Positions 1 through 14,200 are shown, counted from the first letter of the stretch. The stretch: DNA of 46,771 bases from Hemicentrotus pulcherrimus (GCA_003118195.1 BEXV01000001.1:227322-274092), one strand, 5' to 3'. Notes: generated from the sequence alone by a model not told the origin. Program-made: numbers and translations.

Positions 1-45
1 TTTTTTGTTGAAATTATGCCTTTCTCCTCATTTTTTCTTCTTCAG

Positions 46-961
46 AATCCAAAATCTAAATCACTTGCTGCTCTTGAAGAAGAGTCATCTGCAAAGTTGG
101 AGTCACATAGCAAACCAATTGATGAGGATGTAAAGAATAGGGAGGAAAGTTCACAGAGTGCATCTGCTCATTCCATCTCAGAACTCTCACAAGACAGAGG
201 TGACAAAGACCAAGAACATGCCACACAAAAGAGGAACGATGCTGGCTGTCTCAGTTTAACAACTAGTGTAGATCCTTTGAGTGCAGAATCATCAAAGGTT
301 GAGAATGTTTCTGGTGATAGAACAGGAGAGAATGAAGAAAGTGGAGATGACATGGAGAAATGGATGGATAAGCATGAAGAGGAAGTACCAGATGAGTCAT
401 TGCCATCCGAAGAGGAAAAGGAACCTAAAGAGGAGTTCTTAAATGCAGCCAAATCAATCGAGGAAGATGCTCAACACAATGAAGCAATTCAGAGTGCCTC
501 CATGCTTTCCTCTACTGCTGAATGCGACGAAGGTGTTGCCCCTGATTCTAAAGAAGATGCTGCCCCTGCATCTGAAGATGCTGCCCCTGCTTCTGAAGAT
601 GCTGCCCTTGCTTCTGAAGATGCTGCACCTGCTTCTGGAGATGCTGCCCTTGCTTCTGAAGAAGATGCATGTACAGAGCTTCATACTCAGACTGCAGATG
701 TGATTGAGGATGACACTGGGCAGGTGACATCCACCAAGGAAGAAACTGTCCACAGACAGAATGAAACAGAAGTGGGGGATACAGGGGCTGCTGTAGGAGA
801 AGAGATGACAGAACAAGATAAAAATGTTTTTGAGACAGATGAGAGCAAAGAGTTGTCCCCATCTCAGGAAGGAGATAATCTTGAGGAATTTGAATTCTTG
901 TCTTCGCTGTCCAGAGAAACTTCAATTGAGGAACCATCCCAGACTTCTGTACCAACTAAAG
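46..961 (+). CDS. EPG5: EPG5 exon 1 of window: acidic, disordered N-terminal region
   Basis: Residues 1-305 of the visible protein, ending phase 1 at AAAG|GTATGT. The acceptor TTTTTCTTCTTCAG ends at 45 and the reading frame continues through it, so this is an internal exon, not the start; the ATG at 16 lies in the intron tract. The sequence is Ser/Glu/Asp-rich and low in complexity, with no hydrophobic segment. It contains a 5 x 7-residue repeat (SEDAAPA-like, 556-660) and, near the end, an acidic EEFEFL stretch resembling an LC3-interacting motif. The N-terminus of human EPG5 is also poorly conserved, so assignment rests on frame continuity with the next exons. Confidence 0.8.
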
Positions 962-3900
962 GTATGTTATTAAAGATAAACTCCAGTTCTGGTTAAAAAA
1001 AAAAAAATTAATTTTCACAGAATCAAACGAAACTTACACTGAATGTTCAAGATTACAAACAAACAATTTTGGAAGAAAATGTATACTGGCTGAGTAATTA
1101 GCATAGAAAGACAAGAAAATCAAGGTAGTACTAGCCCCGACACCATGTGTGTTGTCCCATATATAGCTTTCTGTGTACAGAGCTTGTTACTTTACCAAGA
1201 CTCAGTCAAATTTATTATGATTTTGATGACTCCAGAACCTTGCAGTGCACACCAATACATGCTACATGATCAACTGTTTCTGATCCTTTCCACACCTTTT
1301 CTTTCACAATGCAATCACATTACCAGTACTAAAGTTTATCTTTAAGAGCAATCAAACCCATTATAGTAAACTTATTTGAGTTATGACAGAAAGAGAGAAT
1401 AATTAGAAAAGTGAGACTTTTATGTAATTGACACAATACGTTTGTAAAGTAGAAATGTAAAGTGTGTTTAATTTGGCAGTCTCATATTGGAGTATTGATC
1501 ATGCGTGTTTGATACATGTACAAGTAGACTTTAACAACTTGCTATTGGAATCCATTACATTTTAAATGAAAGAGTTCTATGACACATGTCCAAATACATG
1601 TACTTAACCTGTTTTTACAGTTTTGCTGTTTTATTTCTAATCTCTTGATTGTATTAAATACTTTACCCTTAGGAAAAAGTGAGTCTGAGATCTCTTCTTT
1701 TTATTTGTCCATTTATAAAAAAATACAATATTCTCTCTCAATATGGAGATTCATTAAGAAAAGTTAACTATGAGCCTGCATGCATCATGAACAAAAAGAA
1801 ATATTTATCAAAGATCAAAGACTGTAAAGTCTTTAACTGGATTTTAGGGCAATGTTGGATTTCAGCACAATGAAGATTTCTCCCCAAAAATTTCCATCGA
1901 TTTATTCTCTTGTGAAAAGATGCATCATATCTAAAAATACACACAGGAAGCCTGCATTTATGATTGGCTCTTGCCAAAAAAAGGCAGAAACGCTTGAAAG
2001 GACATGTTCAATTGCCCTGTAGAGTAGATTCATTGATAGGAATACACCTATTTTACATGAAATACAAAGGAGCTATTTTTCATGTCCATTCATCAAACAC
2101 ATTTTTCTCATCACAAACATGAATTTAACACAAATGACCTTTAGGAGAATATATTAAATTTTCAACTTCAAATAAATGATTTGATGCACTGCGCAGTGTC
2201 ATTGTAATTGTCAGACAGTGTATAAAACATTAACTAGTTGTTTATTCTTCATTTTTCAAAAGAATTTTAAGATTGCTGAACAAAATGTTGACAGGAGATC
2301 ATGGATACATGTGTAATCACTAATTAGCTTTGAAAATTTGTCTTTGTGCTATACATGCCACCAAAAGTGAATTTTCTCTATAAAACAATCTTGAATTAAA
2401 TAGGTTCCTAGCAGTGGTGTAAAATTTGTTCAATTATTAGTAAGTGGCTTACATGTAAGAAGAGTCTGGGATGAGCAATTCATTCAATTCCATGTAAGAA
2501 AAAACACATTTATTGTACATTTCTTACAGCCTATTAAGTGCACACACTAGTGGTAAACAAAATAAAAGTTAAATTTGCTGCACATAGCATAGACCGTTAT
2601 ATACTTTGTTATCTTCTACATAGAACTAGACAGAGATGAAATGTATAAATGTAGATAAGTTGCCAGATATATGAGAAAATACATGTATAATACATACATG
2701 ATGTTCACAAAAGAACGAAAAGTGATGTCATAGAAACATCATAGTCTATAATTGAGACTATTACACCAAATGTGTTGTAAATATTTCTGCAAATTAAAAA
2801 TTCAGTTTAGGTCCACAATATGTACATGAACATGTATGGTCAATTTTCATAAATCATCTGTCCCTGTGCTTTTTGTCAAAAGTAGTTTTCAGAAATATCT
2901 GGGAATGTCATTTTATCTTCCAACCAAATTTTGTTTACATGTATGACTAATACTAATGGTTTTACTTCCACCAGTGGTAGAACATACATGTACATGTACA
3001 TGTATGGGTACAAGTTACAGACAACAACATTGGTTAAATTCCAAAAGGGATATGATATCAATACATCCAGTTTTATAGCAGCTACAATGTATATAAATAT
3101 GAAATGTTCACCGCATTAAGTGCTACTAGTCTGACGATACAGTGTTTCACTTTCAATATAAGAGTTTGTTTGTGATATATGTAAGAACTTTAATTGTGAA
3201 AGATGACAGATAATTTCTCAGGCAGATAGTCTGATGAGATTTAAGAATTCATATTATTGGAATAATCAATAAGTTGTGGATACAGTTTTCCTCTCTTTAA
3301 AATCCTCATGCCTCCAGAGCCCATATAAATGTAATATGTTTACTGTATATTCTTTATTTCTAATAGGTTTCTATTTCTCAGTCCTTTTCCGCCCCATTTT
3401 TATTCATATTACAGAGATGTAGTAATAATAATGTTTGAATCCAAATTTTATCTATTATAAATGCATTTCATCAGATCCAAATTAATAATAACAAAATTTG
3501 AATTGTTATCTTTATTTTTCATCTCCTTAATAGATGAAAATACTTCATTGGAAACAGAACAAGCAACAGCCCCACCAGCAGCCGAAGTTCTGACCCCAGA
3601 GGCAACTGGGCCAACAACAGAATCAATAGCCTTTGATCCCCTGATCAACATCCAAACTGAGCAAGGAACACAGGAGAAGGCAGCAGCTAGTCTTCAACAA
3701 CCTCAACAAAGCCTAGAAGAGACACCAGATGATGCAGCTATGACATCTGCCCCTCTCCTAGCAGTAGCCCCAGAGGAGGATCCGCTCTCTGTCTCTGGCT
3801 CAAGGGTTCAAGGAGAAGAAACAGATGAGAGGAATAGGTCCGTGGAAGGAATCAAAGAAGCAACACGCTCTGAGGTTCGAAATATAGTGGGTGTGAGGAC

Positions 3901-6900
3901 GAGGACAGTAGCATGGCCGACGGAATCTATGCAGCCGATGAGCCAACAGGAGCTTCAGTACTATTACTTCAATAGCATGCTTACTAACCAAGATGCATTT
4001 GTGGAGGATTTTGTGAAGGTGAGAAGTTCTTTCTTTCTTTTTTATTCTTTTCTTTTATTTTCTTGTTTCCACTGATTTTGACCTCATTCGAGACATAAAA
4101 TTGTGTCAAACATGTCTTGCAATATACTTAAATTTTACTTTGTTTGGTTGGTTGTCACTACAAAACTTTGCAACACATACCATCCCTTATTATTTTCAAC
4201 ACTAAAAACAAAGTTTCCTTTTCACATCTAGGGGAACTACATAGATAAGCATGAGTTCTATGATCTAGTGAGTAACTACCTACGAGCTCGACTGAATGTA
4301 GGAACCATCCAAGCTGAGATCAAAGGTCAGAGGGAAGATTATATGGACAATGTGGAACAAATCTGGAGCTTCACACAGAGTGAGATCCCTGTAAAGGTAT
4401 GTACTCAAACATATTACATTGTAACATGAACATTAATGAGATAGGTTATGAATTAAGATTTTGTTTTTTAAAGTTCTTGCAACTCCAAGATGGCTGGCAC
4501 TATCTTCATGTACTTGTGATTTCAATACTGGTAGAAAAAGAAAACAAAAAAATCCACCTCTCTACCTCTCTCAAGAAGCCTCCTAACATCAGTTTTTGAA
4601 TCATCATGGTTTTATAGGGAAAATGTGTCCATTGGAAGCTGATAGTAGATATAGTTATTATCAATTAGTCAAAAATTGACCCTTGTTAACATGAATAAAA
4701 CTTAAAATGGAGAACAGATTTTCAAAGGCGTTCTTATAAAGAATTATCTTACATGGATATGAGAAGGTGCAACAAATTCTTAATGAATTATTTTTGGTGA
4801 ATGAAGGATAAAATCATTTTGACTGAACTACTGTAATGAATAAGGGCACTTATCATTTGGTTCATCCCATCTTTTTTGCTTGATTGCTCTTTAATGTGAT
4901 GCCAGGTAACTTGTGCTCCAGGTATTTCAAACATCTGCGCTTCTTTACTTTGTAACATTAATATTTGATAATGTTAAGGAACTTGTACTTATGATTTTTA
5001 AATGGCTTTCTTCGTAATAAAGTCACAAGTACTGTATATATTTATATTTCAAAGAAACGCATCTAAAGGCAAGCCACTGTTTTACTAATTCCCAACCAGA
5101 ATTTTTTTCTTGAAATTTGTTTACCATATATATAAACAATCTTTCTATATCATGTTCTCATCAAATAAAATTTTACATCCTAGGGCCAGTGTCAAGATGA
5201 CGTCAATGTCAAATCCACCCATACATTCAAGACCGTTGAATATCACGAACAAAAGCTGAAGGCAGCAGAGTACGCCCTCTCTCAACTACGTATCCACGTC
5301 CATGGCACGTATGCCCTTGTCACGTATACAGCACAGCTATCACGCCTTCAGATCGAGGTCTTCATCTATCACCTGTTGAATCGGTCTCGGCTCTTCAGAC
5401 AGGTGGATAGCACCATGCCTGTCACAGGTATGACCCTCCTCATACTCACAGGATCAATCAATCAATCAATGTCACATCATTTAGAGGCAATTGCTCTGCA
5501 GTACTATACTAAGAACATTCCTAACTTCAACCCTGGATCAAGCACAATAACTAACTCTATGTTGTCCTAGATAGATGTAATTATTGACCTGCTTGATTAT
5601 ATGGCCATCTATTTCTAAACAGAGTCTGGGCTTTTCCTCTGCCTTTGATACTGAAACCATAGATTTACTTGTCTTATCATTCATGTGCAGGCTAAATAAC
5701 ACTTTTTAGTTTTACAGCCCTCCAGTAATTGTTGCAGATCTTCCTTCAATCCTTGCACACAATACAATGTCATCAGCATTACTGATGTTTGCTCTTTCAC
5801 AACTGAAACCCTTCAAGTCTGTAAGGATACACATGTACTGTAAAAAAAGGAACAGTCTTCAAATGTACATTTGTGATTTAGAAAAAAATTACTTTTCCCT
5901 TGTGTACTGAATAAAGCAAACACTGAAACTGAAGTGTTATGATATTTGAGTTGAGCATATTATTAGATCTGAAGAGTGTTCAAGTATTTGTGGAGTTTCA
6001 TATGATAGTTTCATTCTAGAATTACATAGAAAGTATATGAAAAAGTACAATTTTCTTGGATTACACTGTTTTTTTATTAAATTTAATATCCTTCCATTTT
6101 ATGGCATCTAGGAGTCAAGTCTTACGACAAAGTATACTTTATTCAGTAATGTTGCTTAAGCATGCAGATGATAACACTTGCACCAGGCAATAATCTGTCA
6201 AATATAAAGGGATTTGTTTGCAGTCAGATTTAATGTTAGGTTTAGGGTTAGGGTAAGGAATAGAGTTTGATGCACTGCTCGAAGTTGGAAAGTTGATAAT
6301 TGTGAGAAATTGACCATATAGCAATTGTTGCTAGCTTATATGTCATAGAATCTTGGCTATGCTTGCATATGAAGCATGACTGAAACCAATAGAATGCAAA
6401 GTTATAAATATTTAAATGTTTCTTTTTTAAGCTCATCTGATGAATCTCAATTCTGCTGAAGCTCAAGCCGATATTAACAAATTGAAGCAGTGCATCTCAG
6501 TTCTCTTTGCATTCCAGCGCAGACCAATCTCAGATACAGAGTTTGTTGAACTCTCCAGATCATGGCTACAGCGTATGGTAAGTGATTTTGTGAATAATCT
6601 TCAATTTTTCATGTTATGCAAGTTTCATTAACCTAGCAACTAATGTATCTCATTCCAGTGGACAATTGATTAAGTTGTATAGATTATGGAATAGTAGGTG
6701 ACACAATATGGATGATTCCAATTGTGTTAAATCCTAAATTCAATAAAGTTACAGAACTCCCATTACTTTAGTCAGCTGGACTGAAGAAGTTACTCTTTTA
6801 TGAACACCAGCTGTGTCTTCACCATTTGCTTTATTTGTCGTTGATATCAGATATCTGTCCTGCTGAGAGTAGCGACTCTTGAGGAGCACCTCTTCATCAT

Positions 6901-9900
6901 GAAACATCTCTTGAGATGTCCTCCAGGCATCAGTGAATGGGCTTCGTTATTCCTTCAGGTAATATCAAGACTCGGTCTAACTCCACGGTGTGGTCAATAT
7001 CCTACACTAACCAATGTGTAACTTCAGCCCTGGACCAAACACTTTATTTTAACTTGACCTAACCCTAACACTACATAAAACCTCAATGTACACCTACGTG
7101 CAGTCTTAGCCCAAATCATATACCTCTGATGAATAGACCTCTGTAGCAATTGTTGGATCTGTATAGATTTTTTCTATTCATCCAGCGAGTGGGCTTGCAC
7201 GTTTTTCCAGCCTGACGCTTGCAGTATCATGTTACTAGGTTTGTTTACAAAATCTGTGTGAATAGAATGAATAGTATCATTAAAAGGACTTGAACGTTGT
7301 CCCCTGTGTTCCAACTGTTCTGGGACATCTTTCATAATGTGTACTAAAAATATATATAAATTGTAAGTTGAATAGTGTATGTTTTTTTTTTTAAATGTAG
7401 AGAATGATTATGTCTTGTCAACACAAATCATGATTTGTCTTAATCATCATCATTATCATAATTTCTGAAATTATGAATACAGTGTATGTAGATTTTAATA
7501 CATATCAGGAATCCCTTGTTGAAAAGGGAAATATGAAATTGAAAACGTGTGGATTTCAATTTTTTAGTGGTTCTGTATCACCTTGATCAAGTGGAATTGA
7601 ATTGAAATTATACATCTAATCATCCTATATTAGGAGGCAGGGTTTTCCACAGAATATGCTGATTACTCTGGTCTAGTTACAGGTTGAAAAAAAGCTGATA
7701 TTTTCACAGCCCTACAGACAGATTGTCCATGAGTGGCATAGTATAAATTGCTATAAATCTATCTGACGTGTTGCACAGGTTTCACCTCCTGCACCGGTAA
7801 GAGGCGCTCCCCAAGACACCCAGCTTCTCAATATGGAGGATGTTGCCTCATCAAGCCAAGGTCAAGGGTCACATGGTTTCTGGGCTAGTCCACTCTTGGA
7901 TCACTTTGTTAATATGCTAGCAACTCTCATGGCTCCAGTCAGGTTAGTTCCTACTTCTTTCCCATCAAGTGCCGATCTGGAGCTTGATTTGTTTTAAACT
8001 AAAGGAAACTAACTTATCCAGGAATGATCATGAGACTACCTTTAGTAGATTAAGTTATAGCTTGATTCTTTCAAAATTGAGTTACAGTGGAGTGACAGAT
8101 ACTAAGCTATTGTGCATACCACTTTGTGTGATCAGACTAAAAATAGGTCTATTAATATTATTTTCAAAATAACTGTAGGATTTCTTTTGTCAAGGTATCA
8201 AGGCCATCAAGTTTCATATAATTGGCATTTTATTAATCTCTGTGTGCAAGACACCTGCCTAGAAATTCCAGTCATTCTTACTCCCTAAAATTCCAATTAA
8301 GTGTGATAACACATGGTTAGAAAGGCCTACAACCCATATTAGTCACTTTGTTTGCATCCCTTGGCTTTCAAATCCAAATATAACATGCTTCTTCCACATG
8401 GACCTCAGCTATTCTTTAGGCATCACATTTTCTGTATGTCATCTTCATATATGTTGATGTTTTGTAGGTATCGTGAAGAGTTCTTGGCCAAGATGAAGGT
8501 GGCATCTACCAATCCTTTCTCCTCTAGCACCTGTGATCCTACAATCAAATGGACATTGGTTGATGAAGATCTGGAATCAGAAGATGTAAGTAGGAGGAGA
8601 GGAGCACAGCTGCAAAAGTTCTATAACAAACAACAAGTGAATTGATTTTAGTTTCCTAACCCAATTATTGTAACTTGTTAGTAATAATAATTCTTTGGAA
8701 TAGGACTCTGACATTTTGCTCCCACGATACTTGTATGTGCTCCAGGCTTTATTTCAACAAATGTATATATTTTAAGGGCAACAATTGGGTTTTAGCTTAG
8801 GTTTTGGGGGTAGGATAGGATATGAAGTCACATCCAGGATTGAAGTTAGGAATTTGTAAAGCAGTCACCACAGCCTCTTTGTGGTACAACCAGTAGGAGA
8901 TCATGCTGTTTGTGTTTTTATGCCTCCATCAGGAAGTAGCCTGAGGCATTATGTTATCAGGTTGTCCGTCCATCCGTACGTACGTATGTATGTAGTCCCG
9001 TTCTTGTGATCGCGTTATCTCAAGAACCGACTGATGGATTCCTACCAAACTTTGGTCATGAATGTAACTTGCACAGCCAATGAATTGATTTGATTTTGGG
9101 GGTCACGAGGTCAAAGGTCACAGGGCTCATGTATGCAAAAATAGCTTGTGATCACGTTATCTCGATTGATGGATTCCTGCCAAATCTAGGTCATGTATGT
9201 ATCTTGCAGAACCAATGAACTGATTAGATTTGGGGGTCATGAGGTCAAGGTCAAAGGTCATGGGGCTCATTATGTATACAAACATAGCTTGTGATTGCAC
9301 TATCATTAGAACCGATGGATGGATTACCATTAAACTCAAGACATGTATGTATCTTGCATTTGGGGTCATGAGGTCAAAGATCAAAGGGTCATACATGTAT
9401 ATGAGAAATAGCTTGTAATCAAGATATTCTGAGAACCTGTTAATGGATTACAACCGAACTTGAATTTGAAAAATTTCTTCCGTTTTGGTTTGTAAAATTG
9501 CGCTATGACAGAGGCATCACTTTCGACTGCGCGCAGTTACTTCTTAATTCATGAATGTTCCTGTAGAAAAATTGTATGTATTAGGGAAATTCTGTCCAGT
9601 AGCAGTAGAGACCATTCAGTGAAACACAATAGGACTAGAATTTGATTTTACACTTACATTTCCGTGTCTAGTGCATTGGTATTCACAACCTTCCTTTTCA
9701 GTTTTGGATATTAGGATTGGGGGGGGCGAGCAATGAGTGGGTTAAATAACCTATTTGTTGTCACAGCTTTGATATCTATATATCTTATTTTAGATTTGTC
9801 TTGTCTTTTGCTTACCAGTTCTTAAATTTGTTATGGTGATATCTTTATGATATTCTTTGTTTTCTTTTTACAGGAAGAATCCTCTCATAAACTTCTTCTG

Positions 9901-11255
9901 AATGAGGGTGACCTTGTGGAGTTATTAGCTCAGTTTCCCTTCACTGAGATGTTCAGCCATATTCTTCTTGTGGATACTAGTGGTAAGTATACTATAAGAG
10001 AATGAGAGGTGTTGAGGTCTAGTGGTTTAGTCACTAGGTCACAAGGTGCAGGATTCGATTCCCTGCCAGAGCACTGATGTCCTTTGGCAAGGAATTGATC
10101 TACACGTGCCATACTCAACCCAGGTGCAGTAAGTGGGTACCTGGTAGAATTCATTCCTCAATGCACTGAGCGCTACAGTTGCCAAAACTAAAGATTTATA
10201 GAGCAACAATTGTGTCCAAGTTCTGTTGGAAGCATGTAGAGGTATTCAAATGTAATATGTGCCACACAAGAACAGAATATTAACATTAATACAAATTTTG
10301 AGAGAAAAAAGAATATTCATAAAAAAGAAAGAAAACTGAAAAAGTAAGAGAGGATGCCTTTTTTGTTTAGACTTGTGTGAAAGAAAAGAAATATGATCAA
10401 AGAGAACACATCATATGTTGATTAAGAAGACAAGAGTAAATCAAATTTCAGGAATGAGCATTATTAAGAACATCTTGCCTTTTCATACATACAATAAAGC
10501 TTGTTTGAACTGTCCAAACGCATTATGAAGCAAAATCCATATTTTCTTTCCATTTCAGCTGACAGAGCATACAACATTGAGCAGGTAGAGAGCCAAGATA
10601 TGCTCAAGCTGGTAGCATTCTCTTCAAGTCTTATCCAAATCTTCCACACTGGTCTTCAGACATTCAACAGATCAAGATATCGCCAGTTTGTCAAGAGAAT
10701 CGGCAGACTCATCAGGTAACCAAATTTCACAATTTTGTTTGAAAATGAAATTTGTGGGCATGAATAAAGTAATCAAAGTATGTGTTACTATTTGTGTGAA
10801 TTAGAGGTCATGTTTTCATGTTTCAACTAAGATTCTCAAACTAAAACTGTTGCTCCTGCAGACACACAGTACAGTATGTATCTAACCATTGGACCAACTA
10901 CAAGACATGGAGAGTAGAAGTATGCAGAGACTCTGAGGATAGCGTCCTACCTGGATCAGACCCTCAGAAAGAGATCACTCTACAGAAGATACAGCTAGAG
11001 GTGGATGAGATGTTCTTCAGGGCTGTGCAGTGCATCATGTCTGCTCCAAGGTATTACATTAAAGCATGGGGGAGGGGAGGAGGGGAGGGGGTGGAGTCTA
11101 CAGAAGATACAGCTAGAGGTGGATGAGATGTTCTTCAGGGCTGTGCAGTGNNNNNNNNNNNNNNNNNNNNNNNNNNNNNNNNNNNNNNNNNNNNNNNNNN
11201 NNNNNNNNNNNNNNNNNNNNNNNNNNGAGAGAGAGAGAGGGGGGGAGCGAGAGGG

Positions 11256-11289
<34 letters not shown>

Positions 11290-14200
11290 GGGGGGGGGGG
11301 GAGAAGAGTAAATTTGTCTCTTGACTCCCAAAAGCTTAGAAAGTGGAAATTAGGAGAACAGATAATTTATGAAAACCACGAAATTCAACTGTGTCGGGAT
11401 ATAATGAAAATATTTTTTTCCTGAATAAATTATACATGTGAATTGCATGAAACAGTTAGATGTCCATGCTAAATGACAACGCAGGGTTTCATGAAATTTA
11501 TTTTGCCATATTTCAGGTCATTTTAAGTAAGGAACAAGAAGAAGACAATCTTACATGGATGTTTGATCAGTACTCATGATTCCCTCTTGCTCTTGATCCT
11601 ATAGGCTTGGTACATGGCAGTTCTTAGCTGACATGCCATACTCCTGCCTCTCACCTCACATGATGTGGAGGTTGCTATGGTTTCTGCATCATTCCAATAA
11701 AGGAGAAGTTAGCTCTACAGCTTCTATCAGTGTAAGAACCAGAGCTAAGCTAGATGAATACAAGTGGGACCTGTCAGGTAGATACAAACTCAATGACCCC
11801 TAGACTAAATGTAATGTTGGTACACTTTTAGGATTACCTAATTACCTACCCTATATTTCCTATATAACCTTTTCAAAGAAAATCATGAACAGAACTTTTA
11901 GTGGTGTAAATATTTGTTAGAGCTAGTTACAGCTAAACATTCCATCTAGAGCACATAACTCCCAAACATTTGTGAGCATGTTGATAACAAAGAATTTTGT
12001 AATGCTAATACTGATATTGGAATAAATAATTCAGATGGAAATTACTCAAGATTAAGAGTTGAGGTTTGTTTTGCTGGTACATGTGCAAGTGGTTCCCAGT
12101 TGTTTGTGTGTGGATATAAAATCTAATGTAATCATCGAATATCATAGTCCATGTGAAGTTTGTCAAGCACATTTGCTTGTGTGTGCTATTCAATGCACTG
12201 TTGATTCACAATAATTCAAATCCTTCATGTCTTTTCAACCAGATTCTACAAAGAAAGCTCATTTTGGAACAAAACTCTTGAACATGCCTATGTCAGAAGT
12301 AATCTATCTGCTGACGACCTTTGCCAACATGGCTAGTGCTAGAAGTAACAAAGAAACCGATTTTGTCATTACCATCACCAATGAGGTCTATGAGGTGAGC
12401 AAATCACATAGAATCTGAAAATTGACAACTTGAATCATTTCTTGACAACTAGAATCATTTCTTGACAAGTAGATCATTTTTTATTGTTTTTGTAGATGTT
12501 CCTCTATTATGTTCCTGCCATTTTAACTCTTTGTTGACTTTGCCTACTTATTGAGCCCTTCTGTAATTTTTTGTTTTACCTATTGTGATTTAGATTTATT
12601 ATTTCTTTTCAATTTGTAATGTTTCTTCAAGACATTATAAGTCTCTTATAAGTCTCTTAAAGGCATCGTTTAATAGTGTTAAATCTGAGATGCACTGCCC
12701 TAAGTGTTATCAGTGTTATCAGCACTAAAAAAAAAAATCGCTTTAAAATGATAAAGAAGTGCCTCAAATAAGTAAAAATCTGTGAGTGACCGGTTTACTA
12801 TCTCGTTTTCCCCAATAGACTGTAGTGTAATAAAATTGTTAGGAAAACACAAAATTTGGTTTCGATTTCCAATCATCAATATCTTGATAACCAGACAGGC
12901 AATCCCCTTGTAAAAGTCAGGGGGTTCCTGACTGACCTAAATGTTTATAATTATTGAAGCATGAACTTAATCTAGGATTTTTTTCAGAATCTGAGACAAT
13001 GTTACTGGATCCCTTTAAGAGCAAGAAAGGCATTTACTCAACAGCGAACAACAATCTAAAGTAATGTCCTCTGTGGTATAAAGCCATCCTTTTGTCAAAG
13101 ATTCTCTGCAGTGTGTTTGGGTTTGTACCTTGTCATGGCCTCAAATTCAAGATGTTTTCAAAGGCTCATGTAGGATTGAATTGAATGAATATTGGTAATA
13201 ATCTGATAACCACAGCCTAACTTCATTTATGTCATCAGCTTGCCTATCTGAACAAACACACAAGAGACTCGTGTTCTAAGGTTGGAAGGGAGTTACTTGC
13301 TGGTATGGCGTTGACACATCCTTTCATTCTCACCAACATCCTCAGTCTCATCCAGTCTCACATGGACATCACTGGCACGGTAAGATGAACATCTTATCCT
13401 GAGTACTTAGCCCCTTGAAAACCAGAACCATTAATGTTTAAATTCAAATCTGATTCAAATGTACATTCATTGAAAAAGAAATAGACAGTAAACAGTTGAT
13501 GTGCTGTTTGTGAATGTAAATATCATAAAATCAGGCGAGTGGTCATGCAAATATCAAATGCTCCTTTCTGGAAGATGCTACAGGTGGAAGGTTTTAAAGC
13601 TTTCATCTATTTGGTTTCCATCTAGTTTAGAGAGATCACAGAGGATTCCATTATCAGATACATAGTTATCATGTGAAACCGTTTTATATAACACAACTTG
13701 TATCTTGTGTTGATGTTTGTATTCTTGGCTTTCACTCAGAATTGGCTATTTGTGCCTGTCTGTTTAATAGTAGTAGAAGGATTGTCTATCAAAGCATTTG
13801 ACGTTGAGAAAACTGTGCGCCTTTGATATCGCTTGTCCACTGCAGAAAATGTACCATCTCGGCCAACACAACTTGTATGACATATCTTTGACATTTTATT
13901 AGCCCATGTCAATGGGGAAAACATTTAGAACAGTTTTGTCAATGGGTTATGATGCATAGAATCACAATAAACAAAAGCCAAGGGCATTTGACCTGACAGC
14001 AGTCCTCCAATATACAAATGTGTTTTCACCACGAATAGAACTACCATCACACACAATATATAAATACCTTAATTTGTTTTCAGATGAGTGTATACCTATG
14101 CTCTGAGTTGCCTGTCTATCTATGGCAACCTTCTGTCTCTGATATGAGCTTCATACGAGTGTGGATTTTAGATCACAGTCCTGACTCCACTGAGAACCAA

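Noticed and set aside
16..45. ATG at 16 as the EPG5 initiator
   Set aside because: Bases 16-45 are a pyrimidine-rich tract ending in CAG, i.e. a splice acceptor; the encoded MPFSSFFLLQ is a by-product.
6235..6258. Interstitial telomere marking a chromosome fusion
   Set aside because: Only two clean TTAGGG units; too short for a fusion scar.
11005..11424. Gly-rich ORFs across 11005-11424
   Set aside because: They run through N and a poly-G/GA tract and contain the artefactual exon copy.
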